The position numbers and the translations under genes were made by a program. Shown piece by piece: positions 16,495 to 24,965 of a DNA stretch of 54,698 nt. The notes below the pieces were generated by a model that searched no databases, had not been told where the DNA came from, and was given only the letters and a program-made list of their open reading frames with translations. Source of the DNA: Streptomyces longispororuber (GTDB taxonomy: Bacteria > Actinomycetota > Actinomycetes > Streptomycetales > Streptomycetaceae); assembly GCF_024448165.1 (NCBI RefSeq), contig NZ_JAMOLN010000044.1, positions 1 through 54,698 of the forward strand, read 5' to 3'. Numbering within the stretch: the first letter of the stretch is position 1; every line of letters begins with the position of its first letter.

Positions 16495-16521
16495 CCGATG
16501 ACCCTGTTCCATGGTCATCGG
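16495..16521. terminator. Inverted repeat between arginase-fold and DUF5107 genes
   Basis: CCGATGACC (16495-16503) pairs exactly with GGTCATCGG (16513-16521) around a 9-base loop. It lies 25 bases after the arginase-fold stop and 35 bases before the next start. It may terminate the first gene or act as an operator for the second. Confidence 0.4.
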
Positions 16522-16555
16522 GGCGGGCCGCGCCCCGTGGCGACGGGAGGCAGAC

Positions 16556-18547
16556 GTGACGATCGTGCGACGTGAGGTACTGACCCTCCCAGGCGTCGAA
16601 CTGGGCCCCGCGAACCCGCTGCCACCGCTGCGCACCCTCGACGAGATGCACGAACTCGACGAGCGGTCCAAGGAGGGCCTGCCGCTCGACATGTCCCGGC
16701 AGATCGGCTACCGGCCGCTGCGCAGCGTGCTGCCCGAGCGGATCCTCGACGGCTACGGCCGGGACCGCGCACCGGTCACGCTCGACACGATCGTGATCGA
16801 GAACGACCGGCTGCGGGCGACGGTCCTGCCGGGCCTCGGTGGCCGCATAGCCTCCCTGTTCCACAAGCCGACCGAACGTGAACTCCTGTACCGCAACCCG
16901 GTGTTCCAGCCCGCCGACTTCGCGCTCAACGGCGCCTGGTTCTCCGGCGGCATCGAGTGGAACATCGGCGCCACCGGCCACACCACCCTGTCCTGCGCAC
17001 CCGTGCACGCCGCCCGCGTCACCGCGCCCGACGGCGGCGAGATGCTGCGCCTGTGGGAGTGGGAGCGCCTGCGCGACCTGCCCTTCCAGGTCGACCTGTG
17101 GCTCCCCGACGGCTCCGACTTCCTGTACGTGGGCGTCCGGATCCGCAATCCGCACGAGAAGCCCGCGCCGGTGTACTGGTGGTCCAACATCGCCGTGCCG
17201 GAGGAGCGCCGCGTCCTCGCCCCGGCGGCCGAGGCCTGGCACTTCGGGTACGAGCGCAGCCTGCGCCGGGTCCCCGTGCCGGAGTTCGACGGCGCCGACC
17301 GCACGTACCCGCTGAACAGCACGTACCCCGCCGACTACTTCTACGAGGTCGAGGACGGGCGGCGCCGCTGGATCGCCGCGCTCGACGACGCCGGGCACGG
17401 CCTCGTGCAGACCTCGACCGATCTGCTGCGCGGCCGCAAGCTCTTCGTCTGGGGCAGCGGCACGGGCGGCCGCCGCTGGCAGCGCTGGCTCACCGAGCCC
17501 GGCACCGGCGGCTACGCCGAGATCCAGGCCGGGCTCGCCCGCACCCAGCTGGAGCACGTCCGCCTGGAGGCGGCGGGCGAGTTCAGCTGGCTGGAGGCGT
17601 ACGGGCCGCTCACGGCGTCCGCGGAAACGGTTCACTCGCATCACTCGCAGGCGGACTGGGACGGCGCCGTCGCGGAGGTGGAGCGCCGCCTCGCGGAGGC
17701 CCTGCCGAGGGCCGACGTGGACGCCGCGTACGCGGCCTGGCGGCCGAGCGCCGACACCGAGCCGGGGGAGCGCCTCGCCGTCGGCTCCGGCTGGGGCGCC
17801 CTCGAAGTCCTGCGCACGGGCGAGAAGTTGGCGGGCACGCCGTTCGACGAGGCGATGCTGGGCGACGAGCAGGCGCCCTGGCGCGAGCTGCTGGAGTCCG
17901 GAGCACTGCCCGAGCCGCGCCGGGTCGGGCCGCCCGGACCCTCGCTCGTCGCGCCCGCCTGGCGCGACATGCTGGAGACGGCGCCGGCCAGGCCGCTGTC
18001 CGAGTACCACCTCGGCGTCGCGCAGTGGCACGCGGGCGACCGCGCGCAGGCCGTGCGCAGCTGGGAGCGCGGGCTCGAACTCGCCCCGTCCCTCTGGCCG
18101 TTCCTGCGCTGCCTGGCCGTCGCCGACGCGGCGGACGGGCACGCCGAGCGGGCCGCGGACCGCTACACCGAAGCCTTCGACGACCTGTGCGCGGAGCGCC
18201 GGGACGACGGGGCGGTGTGGGTCGCCGCGACGGCGTCGCTGGGCCGGGAGGCGATCTCGGCGCTGCTCGCGGTGGGCCGGGCGGCGGCGGCCCGCGGCGT
18301 GTGGGACCGTCTGCACGCAGGCACCAGGGCGCGCGGCCGGTTCCGCCTGCTGGAGGCCGAACTCCTGGTGGCGGAAGGCGAGTTGGCGGCGGCCCGCGCC
18401 GTCTTCGCCGCCGGGTTCGAGGTCGCCGACCTGAGGGAGGGGGCCGAGACGATCGGGGAGCTGTGGGCGAAGGCGGCCCCCGGTGAACCCCTGCCGGACA
18501 CCTATGACTTCCGGATGAGGCCGCCCGCGAGCACCCCGGCGGACTGA
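16556..18547 (+). CDS. DUF5107 domain protein with TPR-like C-terminus
   Basis: The 663-residue protein has an N-terminal galactose-mutarotase-like beta-sandwich (about 60-370; LRATVLPGLGGRIASLFHKPTERELLYRN, WFSGGIEWNIGATGH, YWWSNIAVPE). This resembles DUF5107 proteins, thought to bind or remodel carbohydrate. The C-terminal half (about 380-640) is helical with TPR-like repeats, such as YHLGVAQWHAGDRAQAVRSWERGLELAPS. The GTG at 16556, with GGGAGG 5 bases upstream, is a better start than the in-frame ATG at 16511. Its partner and substrate are unknown; no sugar transporter is adjacent. Confidence 0.82.
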   Translation: MTIVRREVLTLPGVELGPANPLPPLRTLDEMHELDERSKEGLPLDMSRQIGYRPLRSVLPERILDGYGRDRAPVTLDTIVIENDRLRATVLPGLGGRIASLFHKPTERELLYRNPVFQPADFALNGAWFSGGIEWNIGATGHTTLSCAPVHAARVTAPDGGEMLRLWEWERLRDLPFQVDLWLPDGSDFLYVGVRIRNPHEKPAPVYWWSNIAVPEERRVLAPAAEAWHFGYERSLRRVPVPEFDGADRTYPLNSTYPADYFYEVEDGRRRWIAALDDAGHGLVQTSTDLLRGRKLFVWGSGTGGRRWQRWLTEPGTGGYAEIQAGLARTQLEHVRLEAAGEFSWLEAYGPLTASAETVHSHHSQADWDGAVAEVERRLAEALPRADVDAAYAAWRPSADTEPGERLAVGSGWGALEVLRTGEKLAGTPFDEAMLGDEQAPWRELLESGALPEPRRVGPPGPSLVAPAWRDMLETAPARPLSEYHLGVAQWHAGDRAQAVRSWERGLELAPSLWPFLRCLAVADAADGHAERAADRYTEAFDDLCAERRDDGAVWVAATASLGREAISALLAVGRAAAARGVWDRLHAGTRARGRFRLLEAELLVAEGELAAARAVFAAGFEVADLREGAETIGELWAKAAPGEPLPDTYDFRMRPPASTPAD

Positions 18548-18556
18548 GCGGGGCGA

Positions 18557-18582
18557 GGCCGGGGCGGGATCCCGCCCCGGCC
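18557..18582. terminator. Perfect 26-base palindrome, bidirectional terminator
   Basis: GGCCGGGGCGGGA at 18557-18569 is followed at once by its exact reverse complement. It lies between the convergent stop codons of the DUF5107 gene (18547) and the amidohydrolase (18589). Its position and stability make a shared terminator very likely. Confidence 0.7.
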
Positions 18583-18588
18583 GGCGTG

Positions 18589-19890
18589 CTAGACCAACTC
18601 GCCCGCGCGGGCGACCACCTGGCCGCCGTGCACGACCATGTCCCGCTGCGGCATGTCCACCACGACCTGCGGGACGCACTCGCCGCGCAGCAGCACGAAG
18701 TCGGCGGGGGAGCCCGGGGTGAAGTCGACGCGGGGCAGGCCCATGACGTCGGCGCCGCCGTCCGTGCCCACCGTGTAGCAGTCGGTCAGTTCCTCGTCGA
18801 GGCGGACGTCGGTGACCCAGCCGAGGATGTGCGCGCGGTGCAGCATGTCGGCGTTGCCGAACGGGCTCCACGAGTCGCGGACGCCGTCCGAGCCGAGGCC
18901 CACCCGCACCCCGTGCTCGCGCAGCTTGCCGATCGGCAGGACCAGGGACTCGTTCGGCGAGACCGTGGTCAGAGCGATGTCCATGTCGGCCAGGTCGCTC
19001 GCCATCGTGTCGAGCTCGGCGCCCTTGAGGAACGGCAGGCAGAACACGTGGCTCACCGTCACCTTGCCGCGCAGTGACAGCGCCCGGGTCCGCTCGATGA
19101 TGCCGCGGAGCACCTTCGTGCCCTTCTCGTCGCGGTCGTGCAGATGGATGTCGACGCCGACGCCGTAGCGGTCGGCGAGGTCGAAGACCAGGTCGAGCTG
19201 CTCGTCCAGGGCGTTGTCGAAGCTGATCGGGTCGATGCCGCCGATCATGTCGACGAGGCCGGCGCGCGCCGCGTCCTCCAGGAGCTTCGCCGTGCCGGGC
19301 GTACGGACCACGCCGTGCTGCGGGAACGCGACGATCTGCACGTCGAGCGCGTCGGCGAGGCGCTCGCGGGCCTCGGCCACCCCTTCCAGACCGGCCAGCC
19401 CGTAGGCGGGCGCGACGTCCGCGTGCGCCCGCATCGCGCGGGTGCCCCGCGTCACGGCGTGCGCCATCAGACCGTAGGCGCGCTCGCCGACCGGGCGCTT
19501 CTGCGAGCGGAACAGCTCCACGTCCTGCGCGCAGTACTCGGCGATCCCACTGGCCGGCTTCCGGGACACCCAGTCGCCGCCGAAGCTCGTCTTGTCGGGG
19601 TGGATGTGCGCGTCGACGAGGGCCGGCAGCGCGATCCGGCCGTCGCCGTAGACGACCTTCGCGCCCTTGGGGGCCGGGCCGTCGGAGATGACGCCGTCGA
19701 CGACCGTGAGGTCCACGGCGTCCCGCGCGGCGAACGGGCGCACGTTCCGGAAGACCACGGCCTTCTTGGGGCGGTCGTGCGGCCGGGGTTCCGCGGCCTG
19801 CGCGGCCTGCGCTGTCGTCGGGGTGAGGGCCGCGCCGAGCGAGGCGGCACCCGCGAGGACGCCGCGGCGGGACAGGTGAGGGGGAGTCAT
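18589..19890 (-). CDS. Exported amidohydrolase, cytosine deaminase-like
   Basis: The 433-residue protein begins with a Tat-type signal (SRRGVLAGAA) and a hydrophobic run to about residue 32. The amidohydrolase barrel has HIHPDKTSFGG (metal His-x-His), RAHADVAP, AFPQHGVV, DIHLHDRDE, SHVFCLPFL and GSDGVRDSW, the order seen in the CodA/AtzC cytosine deaminase branch. It should deaminate or hydrolyse a cyclic amide or amine outside the membrane. AAGGAG lies 6 bases before the ATG. It follows the second amidohydrolase (73-base gap) and a GntR regulator on the same strand, suggesting one catabolic unit. Confidence 0.88.
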   Translation of the reverse strand: MTPPHLSRRGVLAGAASLGAALTPTTAQAAQAAEPRPHDRPKKAVVFRNVRPFAARDAVDLTVVDGVISDGPAPKGAKVVYGDGRIALPALVDAHIHPDKTSFGGDWVSRKPASGIAEYCAQDVELFRSQKRPVGERAYGLMAHAVTRGTRAMRAHADVAPAYGLAGLEGVAEARERLADALDVQIVAFPQHGVVRTPGTAKLLEDAARAGLVDMIGGIDPISFDNALDEQLDLVFDLADRYGVGVDIHLHDRDEKGTKVLRGIIERTRALSLRGKVTVSHVFCLPFLKGAELDTMASDLADMDIALTTVSPNESLVLPIGKLREHGVRVGLGSDGVRDSWSPFGNADMLHRAHILGWVTDVRLDEELTDCYTVGTDGGADVMGLPRVDFTPGSPADFVLLRGECVPQVVVDMPQRDMVVHGGQVVARAGELV

Positions 19891-19963
19891 GCGGTTCTCC
19901 TTGGGTGGGAGGAAGGGCGCGAAGACGGTGCGGGTGGTACGGAGGGTGCGGGCGGTGCGGACG

Positions 19964-21247
19964 TCAGACGGCGAGGCCCGAACGGACCACGTGGGACGGT
20001 GCCTTGAGGACGCTCAGGTCCTTGAGCGGGTCGCCCGACAGGAGCAGCAGGTCACCGGCGAAGCCGCGGTCGAGGCGGCCCGCCGTGCCGGCCAGGCCGA
20101 GCAGGCGCGCGGCGCCGGTCGTCGCCGTGCGGATCGCGTCCAGCGGCGACAGTCCTGCGGCGTGCATCAGTTCCACCTCGCCGCCGATCGGACGGACCGA
20201 GCCGCCCGACGAGTCGGTGCCCGCCGCGAGCGGCACACCCATCTCGTGCGCGGCGAGGACCGCCCTCTTCAGGACCGGCAGATACGTGCGGCCGCGCTCG
20301 GCGAGCACCGGGTCCGCGGACGTGGCGAGGCCCGCGATCGCGGTGAGCGTGGGTGTGAAGTACGTGCCCCTGCGGCGCATCTCCCGCAGCGTGCGCTCGC
20401 CGACGAACGCCCCGTGCTCCAGCGACCGGATGCCCGCCGTCACCGCGTCGTGACAGCCCTGCTCGCTGTAGCTGTGGCAGAGCACGCCCTTGCCGCCGCG
20501 CCGGGCGGCCGCCACCACCTCGGACAGCTGCTCGTGCGAGTAGACCTGGGCGAGCGGGTCCTGCTCGGGCAGGCCCGCGCGCTCGTTGACCCGGGTCTTG
20601 ACGACGTCGGCGCCGCGCGCGAGGTTCACCTCGACGACGCGCCGCAGCGCCTGGGCCGAGCGCACGCCGTCCTTGAGGCGGGCCAGCGGGGTCAGGTCGG
20701 GGTCGGCGAGGACGGTGTCGCCGAGGTCGGGCGTCACGAAGACACCGGCGGCCCTGAGGCGGGGCGCGCGTTCCGGGGCCTGGCGGGCCAACTCCCGTAC
20801 GGCGATGTCCTGGTAGAAGTTCGTGGAGCCGCTGCGTGCGCTGGTGGCGCCCTTGCGGACGGCGTCGCGCGCCTCGGCCGCGGTGTTCAGGTGGATGTGC
20901 GCGTCGACGAGGCCCGGCAGGATCCACTGGCCGTGCGCGGCCAGCCGCGGGGCGTCGGCCGGCAGTTGTCCGCGGACCGCGTCCCGGGACCCGGCCGCGC
21001 GGACCACTCCGCCGCGGATCACGACGACCGCGTCCTCGGTCACGTGCCCGGTCGCCGGGTCGAGCAGCGTGCCGCCCTCCACGACGAGATCGCCGGCGGG
21101 GCCCGGCCGGCTCGTGCGGGGCGCCGCCGCGGCCGGGGACGCGCCGGTTCCGAGCGCGGTCGCGGTGCCCGCGAGCACGGCGGAGGCGGCGAGCACGCCG
21201 CGGCGGGTCAGTCGGCCGGACGGGGGCTCGATGGGCTCGACGCACAT
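19964..21247 (-). CDS. Exported amidohydrolase (imidazolonepropionase/prolidase-like branch)
   Basis: The 427-residue protein carries a Tat motif (LTRRGVLAASAVLAG) and an Ala-rich cleavage region near residue 42. The barrel motifs are VDAHIHLN (metal pair), ADVVKTRVNE (in the place of the bridging lysine), GVLCHSYSEQG, SLEHGAFV and AAGTDSSGG, then the usual PLDAIRTATTGAARLLGL and GFAGDLLLLSGDPL. The substrate is unknown. AAGGAG precedes the ATG at 21247 by 6 bases, so the longer frame to 21337 is rejected. A GTATAC-centred palindrome at 21288-21297 lies 41 bases upstream and may be the operator of the adjacent GntR regulator. Confidence 0.86.
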   Translation of the reverse strand: MCVEPIEPPSGRLTRRGVLAASAVLAGTATALGTGASPAAAAPRTSRPGPAGDLVVEGGTLLDPATGHVTEDAVVVIRGGVVRAAGSRDAVRGQLPADAPRLAAHGQWILPGLVDAHIHLNTAAEARDAVRKGATSARSGSTNFYQDIAVRELARQAPERAPRLRAAGVFVTPDLGDTVLADPDLTPLARLKDGVRSAQALRRVVEVNLARGADVVKTRVNERAGLPEQDPLAQVYSHEQLSEVVAAARRGGKGVLCHSYSEQGCHDAVTAGIRSLEHGAFVGERTLREMRRRGTYFTPTLTAIAGLATSADPVLAERGRTYLPVLKRAVLAAHEMGVPLAAGTDSSGGSVRPIGGEVELMHAAGLSPLDAIRTATTGAARLLGLAGTAGRLDRGFAGDLLLLSGDPLKDLSVLKAPSHVVRSGLAV

Positions 21248-21287
21248 GGGGGCTCCTTGAGGGGAGGAGGTGGCCTGGCCCGACAGT

Positions 21288-21297
21288 ATGTATACCA
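21288..21297. promoter_or_regulatory. GTATAC-centred operator candidate 1
   Basis: ATGTATACCA around the palindrome GTATAC (21290-21295) sits 41 bases upstream of the amidohydrolase start at 21247. FCD-type GntR regulators often bind TNGTATACNA-like sites. The same core recurs at 21407-21412 in inverted orientation, and the two share TGTATACC followed by AGG. Confidence 0.5.
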
Positions 21298-21393
21298 AGG
21301 CGGGCGGCGCGGCAAGATCGCACCGCCCGCAGGGCATGGGTTAGGGCTGTTTGTCGTAAATGACCTCAGGGATGAGGAGGGATCGCGACGCGG

Positions 21394-22101
21394 CTAGTCG
21401 GCCTCGGTATACAAATCAGTGTCACCGAAGAGGGACTTGAGGGCGACGGCGCGGCTGTCCCTGACGTGCAGCAGCGTGCTGGCCGCTGCCGCCTCCTCGT
21501 CACCCGCCGCGATGTGCCGGAACATGTCCGCGTGCTGCGCCCGCATGTGGGCGGGCTCCTCGCGCATCCCGAACAGCAGCTGCAGCTGCCAGCTCAGCTG
21601 CTCCATGGTGCGGATCAGCAGCGGATTGCCGCCGAGCGCCACGACCTGCTCGTGGAACGCCGTGTGTGCGGCCACCTCGCGCGTCCCCTCGTCGGCCGCC
21701 GCCGCCCGCTCCGCCCGCTCCAGGCTGGCGCGCAGATCGGCGAGGCCGTCCGGCTCGGCGGGTGCGTCGGCCGCCGCCCTGCGGGCCGCGAGCCGCGACG
21801 CCTGGACGGCGAGCGGCTCCCACACCTCGTACAGATGGCGCACGTCGACCCGTTCCAGACGCCGTACCCGCACGCCGCTGTGCGGCAGCAGTTCGAGCAG
21901 GCCCTCGCTGACGAGCGCGCGCAGCGCCTCCCGGACCGGCACCCGGGACATCCGCAGTTCCTCGGCGATCTCGCGCTCCACGAGGCGCGCGCCCATCGCG
22001 TAGCGGCGGTCGACGATGCGCTGCCGCACCTCCTCGCGCGCCTGTGCGCTCAGGGACGTACGTCCCGCTCCCGACTCCGCAGTACTGCCCGCCACGTGCA
22101 C
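21394..22101 (-). CDS. GntR family transcriptional regulator, FCD type
   Basis: The 235-residue protein has a winged helix-turn-helix (about 18-82: ARLVEREIAEELRMSRVPVREALRALVSEGLLE) followed by a helical FCD ligand domain. FHEQVVALGGNPLL and HADMFRHIAAGDEEAA give the acidic and histidine residues that usually hold a metal or carboxylate. It probably represses the two downstream amidohydrolase genes. The frame begins GTG-CAC-GTG: the first GTG (22101) has only a 2-base spacing from AAGGA, the second (22095) about 8 bases, so 22095 may be the true start. Confidence 0.88.
   Translation of the reverse strand: MHVAGSTAESGAGRTSLSAQAREEVRQRIVDRRYAMGARLVEREIAEELRMSRVPVREALRALVSEGLLELLPHSGVRVRRLERVDVRHLYEVWEPLAVQASRLAARRAAADAPAEPDGLADLRASLERAERAAAADEGTREVAAHTAFHEQVVALGGNPLLIRTMEQLSWQLQLLFGMREEPAHMRAQHADMFRHIAAGDEEAAAASTLLHVRDSRAVALKSLFGDTDLYTEAD
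21405..21414. promoter_or_regulatory. GTATAC-centred operator candidate 2
   Basis: CGGTATACAA (core 21407-21412) lies inside the last codons of the GntR gene, 117 bases from the first copy and inverted relative to it. The pair could support looping or cooperative binding over the 146-base gap between regulator and amidohydrolase. It could also be partly fixed by coding for the C-terminal residues, so its regulatory role is less certain than that of copy 1. Confidence 0.35.
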
Positions 22102-22142
22102 CGTCCTTCACCGGTCGTGCTCCGGGCGAGGATACGTGCGTT

Positions 22143-22502
22143 TCAGGACTCCGGCGGCGCCTGCCGGTCCACGTACTCGAACACCGAGCCGTCCGGGTGC
22201 AGCGCGATCAGATTGCGCCCTGCCGGTGTCGGCACCGGTCCCGCGATCACCTGCGCGCCGGACGCTGTCAGCACCGCGTTCGCCTCGTCGACGTCGCGCA
22301 CCGCGATCGTCGCCGCGACCTTGCGGAGCACCGCCAGCTCCTCCTCGGGCCCGCTCATCAGCAGGAAGCAGCCGACCGCGGCCACCGAGACCCCGCCGCG
22401 CTCGAACCGCAGCGCTTTGCTGCCCGCGAGTTGCTCGTAGAAGGCGACCGAGGACTCCAGGTCCTCGACGCAGACGCGCAGCGTGGTTCCCAGGATTTCC
22501 AT
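22143..22502 (-). CDS. VOC (glyoxalase/bleomycin resistance) family protein
   Basis: The 119-residue protein shows two beta-alpha-beta-beta-beta modules. LRVCVEDLESSVAFYEQLAGSKALRFERGGVSVAAVGCFLLM is the first; ATIAVRDVDEANAVLTASGAQVIAG then PAGRNLIALHPDGSVFEYVD is the second. The C-terminal Glu in VFEYVD is in the usual metal position, but a classical HxxE pattern is incomplete, so catalysis is uncertain. It sits 41 bases upstream of the GntR regulator on the same strand and could belong to that unit. Confidence 0.82.
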   Translation of the reverse strand: MEILGTTLRVCVEDLESSVAFYEQLAGSKALRFERGGVSVAAVGCFLLMSGPEEELAVLRKVAATIAVRDVDEANAVLTASGAQVIAGPVPTPAGRNLIALHPDGSVFEYVDRQAPPES

Positions 22503-22557
22503 ACGGAGCAGCCTAGTTGGCGCCGCGAACCGGTGTGATCACTTCGCGCAACCCGCC

Positions 22558-22582
22558 GTTACGGGCGCCGCGCGGCGGGTAC
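22558..22582 (+). promoter_or_regulatory. SigB-type promoter candidate
   Basis: GTTA (22558-22561), 15 bases, then GGGTAC (22577-22582). The -10 is an exact match to the Streptomyces SigB element (GNNT, N14-16, GGGTAC/T); the -35 is one base off. It ends 9 bases before the ATG of the holin-like gene, which has no clear Shine-Dalgarno sequence, so the transcript would be almost leaderless. Confidence 0.5.
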
Positions 22583-22591
22583 CCGGGGCGC

Positions 22592-22924
22592 ATGGAACGC
22601 ATTGACCAGCGACTCAACGAGGAAGTGGCCCACGCCGTCCGCGACGCCGTCCGGGCCGAGATGAAGGAGGGCGTCCGCGCGCAGAAGCGGCGGGCCGGCC
22701 TGTACGCGGGCGCAGGGGCGGTCGCCCTGTACGCGGGGGCCGCCGCGGCGCTGGCCCTCGGGCTGGTACTCGCCCTCGGCATGCCGGACTGGGCGGCGGC
22801 CCTGGTGGTCGCCGTGGTGCTCGGCGTCGCGGCGTTCGCGCTGCGGCAGGCCGCCAGGCCGGGTACGCCGGACGCGCCCACGGCACCGCCGATGCCGTCC
22901 GCCCCGCCGCCGCCCGGGATCTGA
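22592..22924 (+). CDS. Small two-helix membrane protein, actinobacterial holin-X/DUF1469-like
   Basis: The 110-residue protein starts with an amphipathic charged helix (MERIDQRLNEEVAHAVRDAVRAEMKEG). Two tight membrane hairpin helices follow (about 38-58 and 64-84), then a Pro-rich tail. This is the layout of the protein group annotated as phage holin family in actinomycetes; no phage genes are nearby and a lytic role is not implied. The frame is open to 22517, but the SigB-like -10 at 22577-22582 would place the transcript start near the ATG at 22592. Confidence 0.72.
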   Translation: MERIDQRLNEEVAHAVRDAVRAEMKEGVRAQKRRAGLYAGAGAVALYAGAAAALALGLVLALGMPDWAAALVVAVVLGVAAFALRQAARPGTPDAPTAPPMPSAPPPPGI

Positions 22925-22938
22925 CCCGGCTCCCCGCC

Positions 22939-23490
22939 TCAGGACGTGGGCCAGCCCGCCGCGGAGACGACCGCGCGGGCCACCTGCGTCACCGTGCGGT
23001 CGTCCGTCGGGACCCGCACCGTGTCCCGCGGCACCCCCGCCTCCAGACGGCGCGCCATGAACGCGCTCCGCTCCAGCTGCCGCCGCAGCTCGGAGCCCTG
23101 CTCCCGCGCCGTCAGCCGCCGCCGCACCGTCTCGTCCGACGCCGTCAGCAGGACCCGCACGATGCGCGGCTCGTCCGGCGCCAGCGCCGACCGGAACAGG
23201 CCGGTCCCGCTGGCCAGCACTGACGCCGTGTTCGTGTAGACCAGCCGCGTGTGGCCGAGCTCGCGGTAGTTGCGCCACAGCGCCGCCAGGTTGCGCTCCG
23301 TGATCGCCCCGCGGTCCGGGTCGCCCGGCGGCGCCGGGTGCACCGCGTCCAGGGCGTCGCCCTCGATGTACGCGTGCGCCACGTCCGCGTCCCGCAGCAG
23401 CGCGGCCACCTCCCAGCCCACCGACGACTTGCCCGCCCCTGAGCGGCCGCCGATCAGCAGCAGATCCGTGCCGTGCGCGTCGAGAGTCAT
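22939..23490 (-). CDS. P-loop kinase-like AAA protein
   Basis: The 183-residue protein opens with LLLIGGRSGAGKSSVGWEVA, a clear Walker A motif near residues 13-22. Next come AYIEGDALDAVHPAPPGD (a shikimate/gluconate-kinase-like substrate region) and a conserved arginine-rich lid (DETVRRRLTAREQGSELRRQLERS). It should phosphorylate a small molecule or transfer nucleotide; the substrate is unknown. The ATG at 23490 directly precedes the conserved start, and the longer open frame to 23550 runs into the promoter of the divergent NDH-2 gene. Confidence 0.82.
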   Translation of the reverse strand: MTLDAHGTDLLLIGGRSGAGKSSVGWEVAALLRDADVAHAYIEGDALDAVHPAPPGDPDRGAITERNLAALWRNYRELGHTRLVYTNTASVLASGTGLFRSALAPDEPRIVRVLLTASDETVRRRLTAREQGSELRRQLERSAFMARRLEAGVPRDTVRVPTDDRTVTQVARAVVSAAGWPTS

Positions 23491-23573
23491 GGCGGGAGCG
23501 TAGAGGCCGCACGTTTGGCGGCGCCCGGCCCGGGGACGCGGGAGGTCCACCGTCGCGTCCCCGGAGGAGAACC

Positions 23574-24965
23574 GTGAGCCGATCGCGCGTCCTGATCGTC
23601 GGTGCCGGTTTCGCCGGCTACCGGGCCGCCCGCATGCTGACCCGGGTGGCCCGGCACACCGCCGACGTCACCCTGCTCAATCCGACCGACTACTTCCTGT
23701 ACCTGCCGCAGGTCGCCGCCGGCACGCTGGAGCCGCGCCGCGTCACCGTCTCCCTGTCGGGGACGCTGCCGCGCACCCGCCTCGTGCTCGGCGAGGCGGA
23801 CGGCGTCGACCTCGACCGGCGGACCGTCTCGTACGTCGGCCCCGAGGGGGCCCGCGGCACCCTGGAGTACGACCGGCTCGTCCTCGCCGTCGGCAGCGTC
23901 AACAAACTGCTGCCCGTGCCGGGCGTCGCCGAGCACGCGCACGGCTTCCGCGGCATGCCGGAGGCGCTGTACCTGCGCGACCACGTGACCCGGCAGATCG
24001 AACTCGCCGCGGCCGCCGACGACCCGGCCGACTGCCGGGCCCGCTGCACCTTCGTCGTGGTCGGCGCCGGCTACACCGGCACCGAAGTCGCCGCGCAGGG
24101 ACAGCTGTTGACGGACGCACTGGTGCGCAAGCAGCCGCTGCGCCGGGGGATCCGCCCCCGCTGGATGCTGCTCGACATCGCGCCCCGGGTACTGCCCGAA
24201 CTCGACGAGCGGCTCTCCCGCACATCCGACCGCGTGCTGCGCGAGCGCGGCGTCGAGGTGCGCACCGGGGCCTCCGTGAAGGAGGCCACCCGGGACGGGG
24301 TCCTGCTCGACGACGGCGAGTTCGTGGACACCCGCACCCTCGTGTGGTGCGTCGGCGTCCGCCCCGACCCGCTGGTCGCGGGCCTCGGCAGGCCGCTGGA
24401 GCGCGGACGCCTGCTGGTCGACCCGTTCCTGAACGTGCCCGGGCACCCCGAGGTGTTCGCCTGCGGTGACGCGGCCGCCGTGCCCGACCTGGAGAAGCCG
24501 GGCTCGTACACGCCGATGACCGCGCAGCACGCCTGGCGGCAGGGGCGCGTCGCGGGACTCAACGTCGCCGCGTCCCTCGGGCACGGCGAACGCCGCAGCT
24601 ACCGCCACAAGGACCTCGGCTTCACCGTCGACCTCGGCGGCGCGCAGGCCGCCGCCAATCCGCTCGGCGTCCCGCTGTCGGGACCGCTCGCGGGCGCCGT
24701 CACCCGCGGCTACCACCTCGCCGCACTGCCCGGCAACCGCGTGCGGGTCGCGGCGGACTGGATCCTGGACGCCGTACTGCCGCGCCAGGCCGTCCAATTG
24801 GGGCTCGTCCGCTCCTGGTCCGTACCGCTCGACACGGCGTCCCCCGAGCTCGCCCGGGTACCGGACGACACCGAGGACCGGAACCGGGGCCAGGACCCAG
24901 GCCGGGTCCAGGACCGGCAAGACGGGGGCAACGAAGGCAACGGAGGCAACGGAGGTACGTCGTGA
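23574..24965 (+). CDS. Type II NADH dehydrogenase (NDH-2) / FAD-dependent oxidoreductase
   Basis: The 463-residue protein has the FAD-binding GAGFAGYRAA at its start and LVLAVGSVNKLLPVPGV. A second dinucleotide fold VVVGAGYTGTEVAAQ (about residue 162) binds NADH, and VFACGDAAAVP holds the second FAD motif. A C-terminal amphipathic segment probably tethers it to the membrane. NDH-2 passes electrons from NADH to quinone without pumping protons. The last 40 residues are Asp/Gly/Asn-rich and probably disordered. The GTG at 23574 follows GGAGGAGAACC. Its stop overlaps the transketolase start (GTGA), indicating coupling. Confidence 0.9.
   Translation: MSRSRVLIVGAGFAGYRAARMLTRVARHTADVTLLNPTDYFLYLPQVAAGTLEPRRVTVSLSGTLPRTRLVLGEADGVDLDRRTVSYVGPEGARGTLEYDRLVLAVGSVNKLLPVPGVAEHAHGFRGMPEALYLRDHVTRQIELAAAADDPADCRARCTFVVVGAGYTGTEVAAQGQLLTDALVRKQPLRRGIRPRWMLLDIAPRVLPELDERLSRTSDRVLRERGVEVRTGASVKEATRDGVLLDDGEFVDTRTLVWCVGVRPDPLVAGLGRPLERGRLLVDPFLNVPGHPEVFACGDAAAVPDLEKPGSYTPMTAQHAWRQGRVAGLNVAASLGHGERRSYRHKDLGFTVDLGGAQAAANPLGVPLSGPLAGAVTRGYHLAALPGNRVRVAADWILDAVLPRQAVQLGLVRSWSVPLDTASPELARVPDDTEDRNRGQDPGRVQDRQDGGNEGNGGNGGTS

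Noticed and set aside
22592..22924. Phage holin, hence a prophage remnant
   Set aside because: The protein belongs to a common actinomycete membrane family; no lysin, capsid or integrase genes are nearby.
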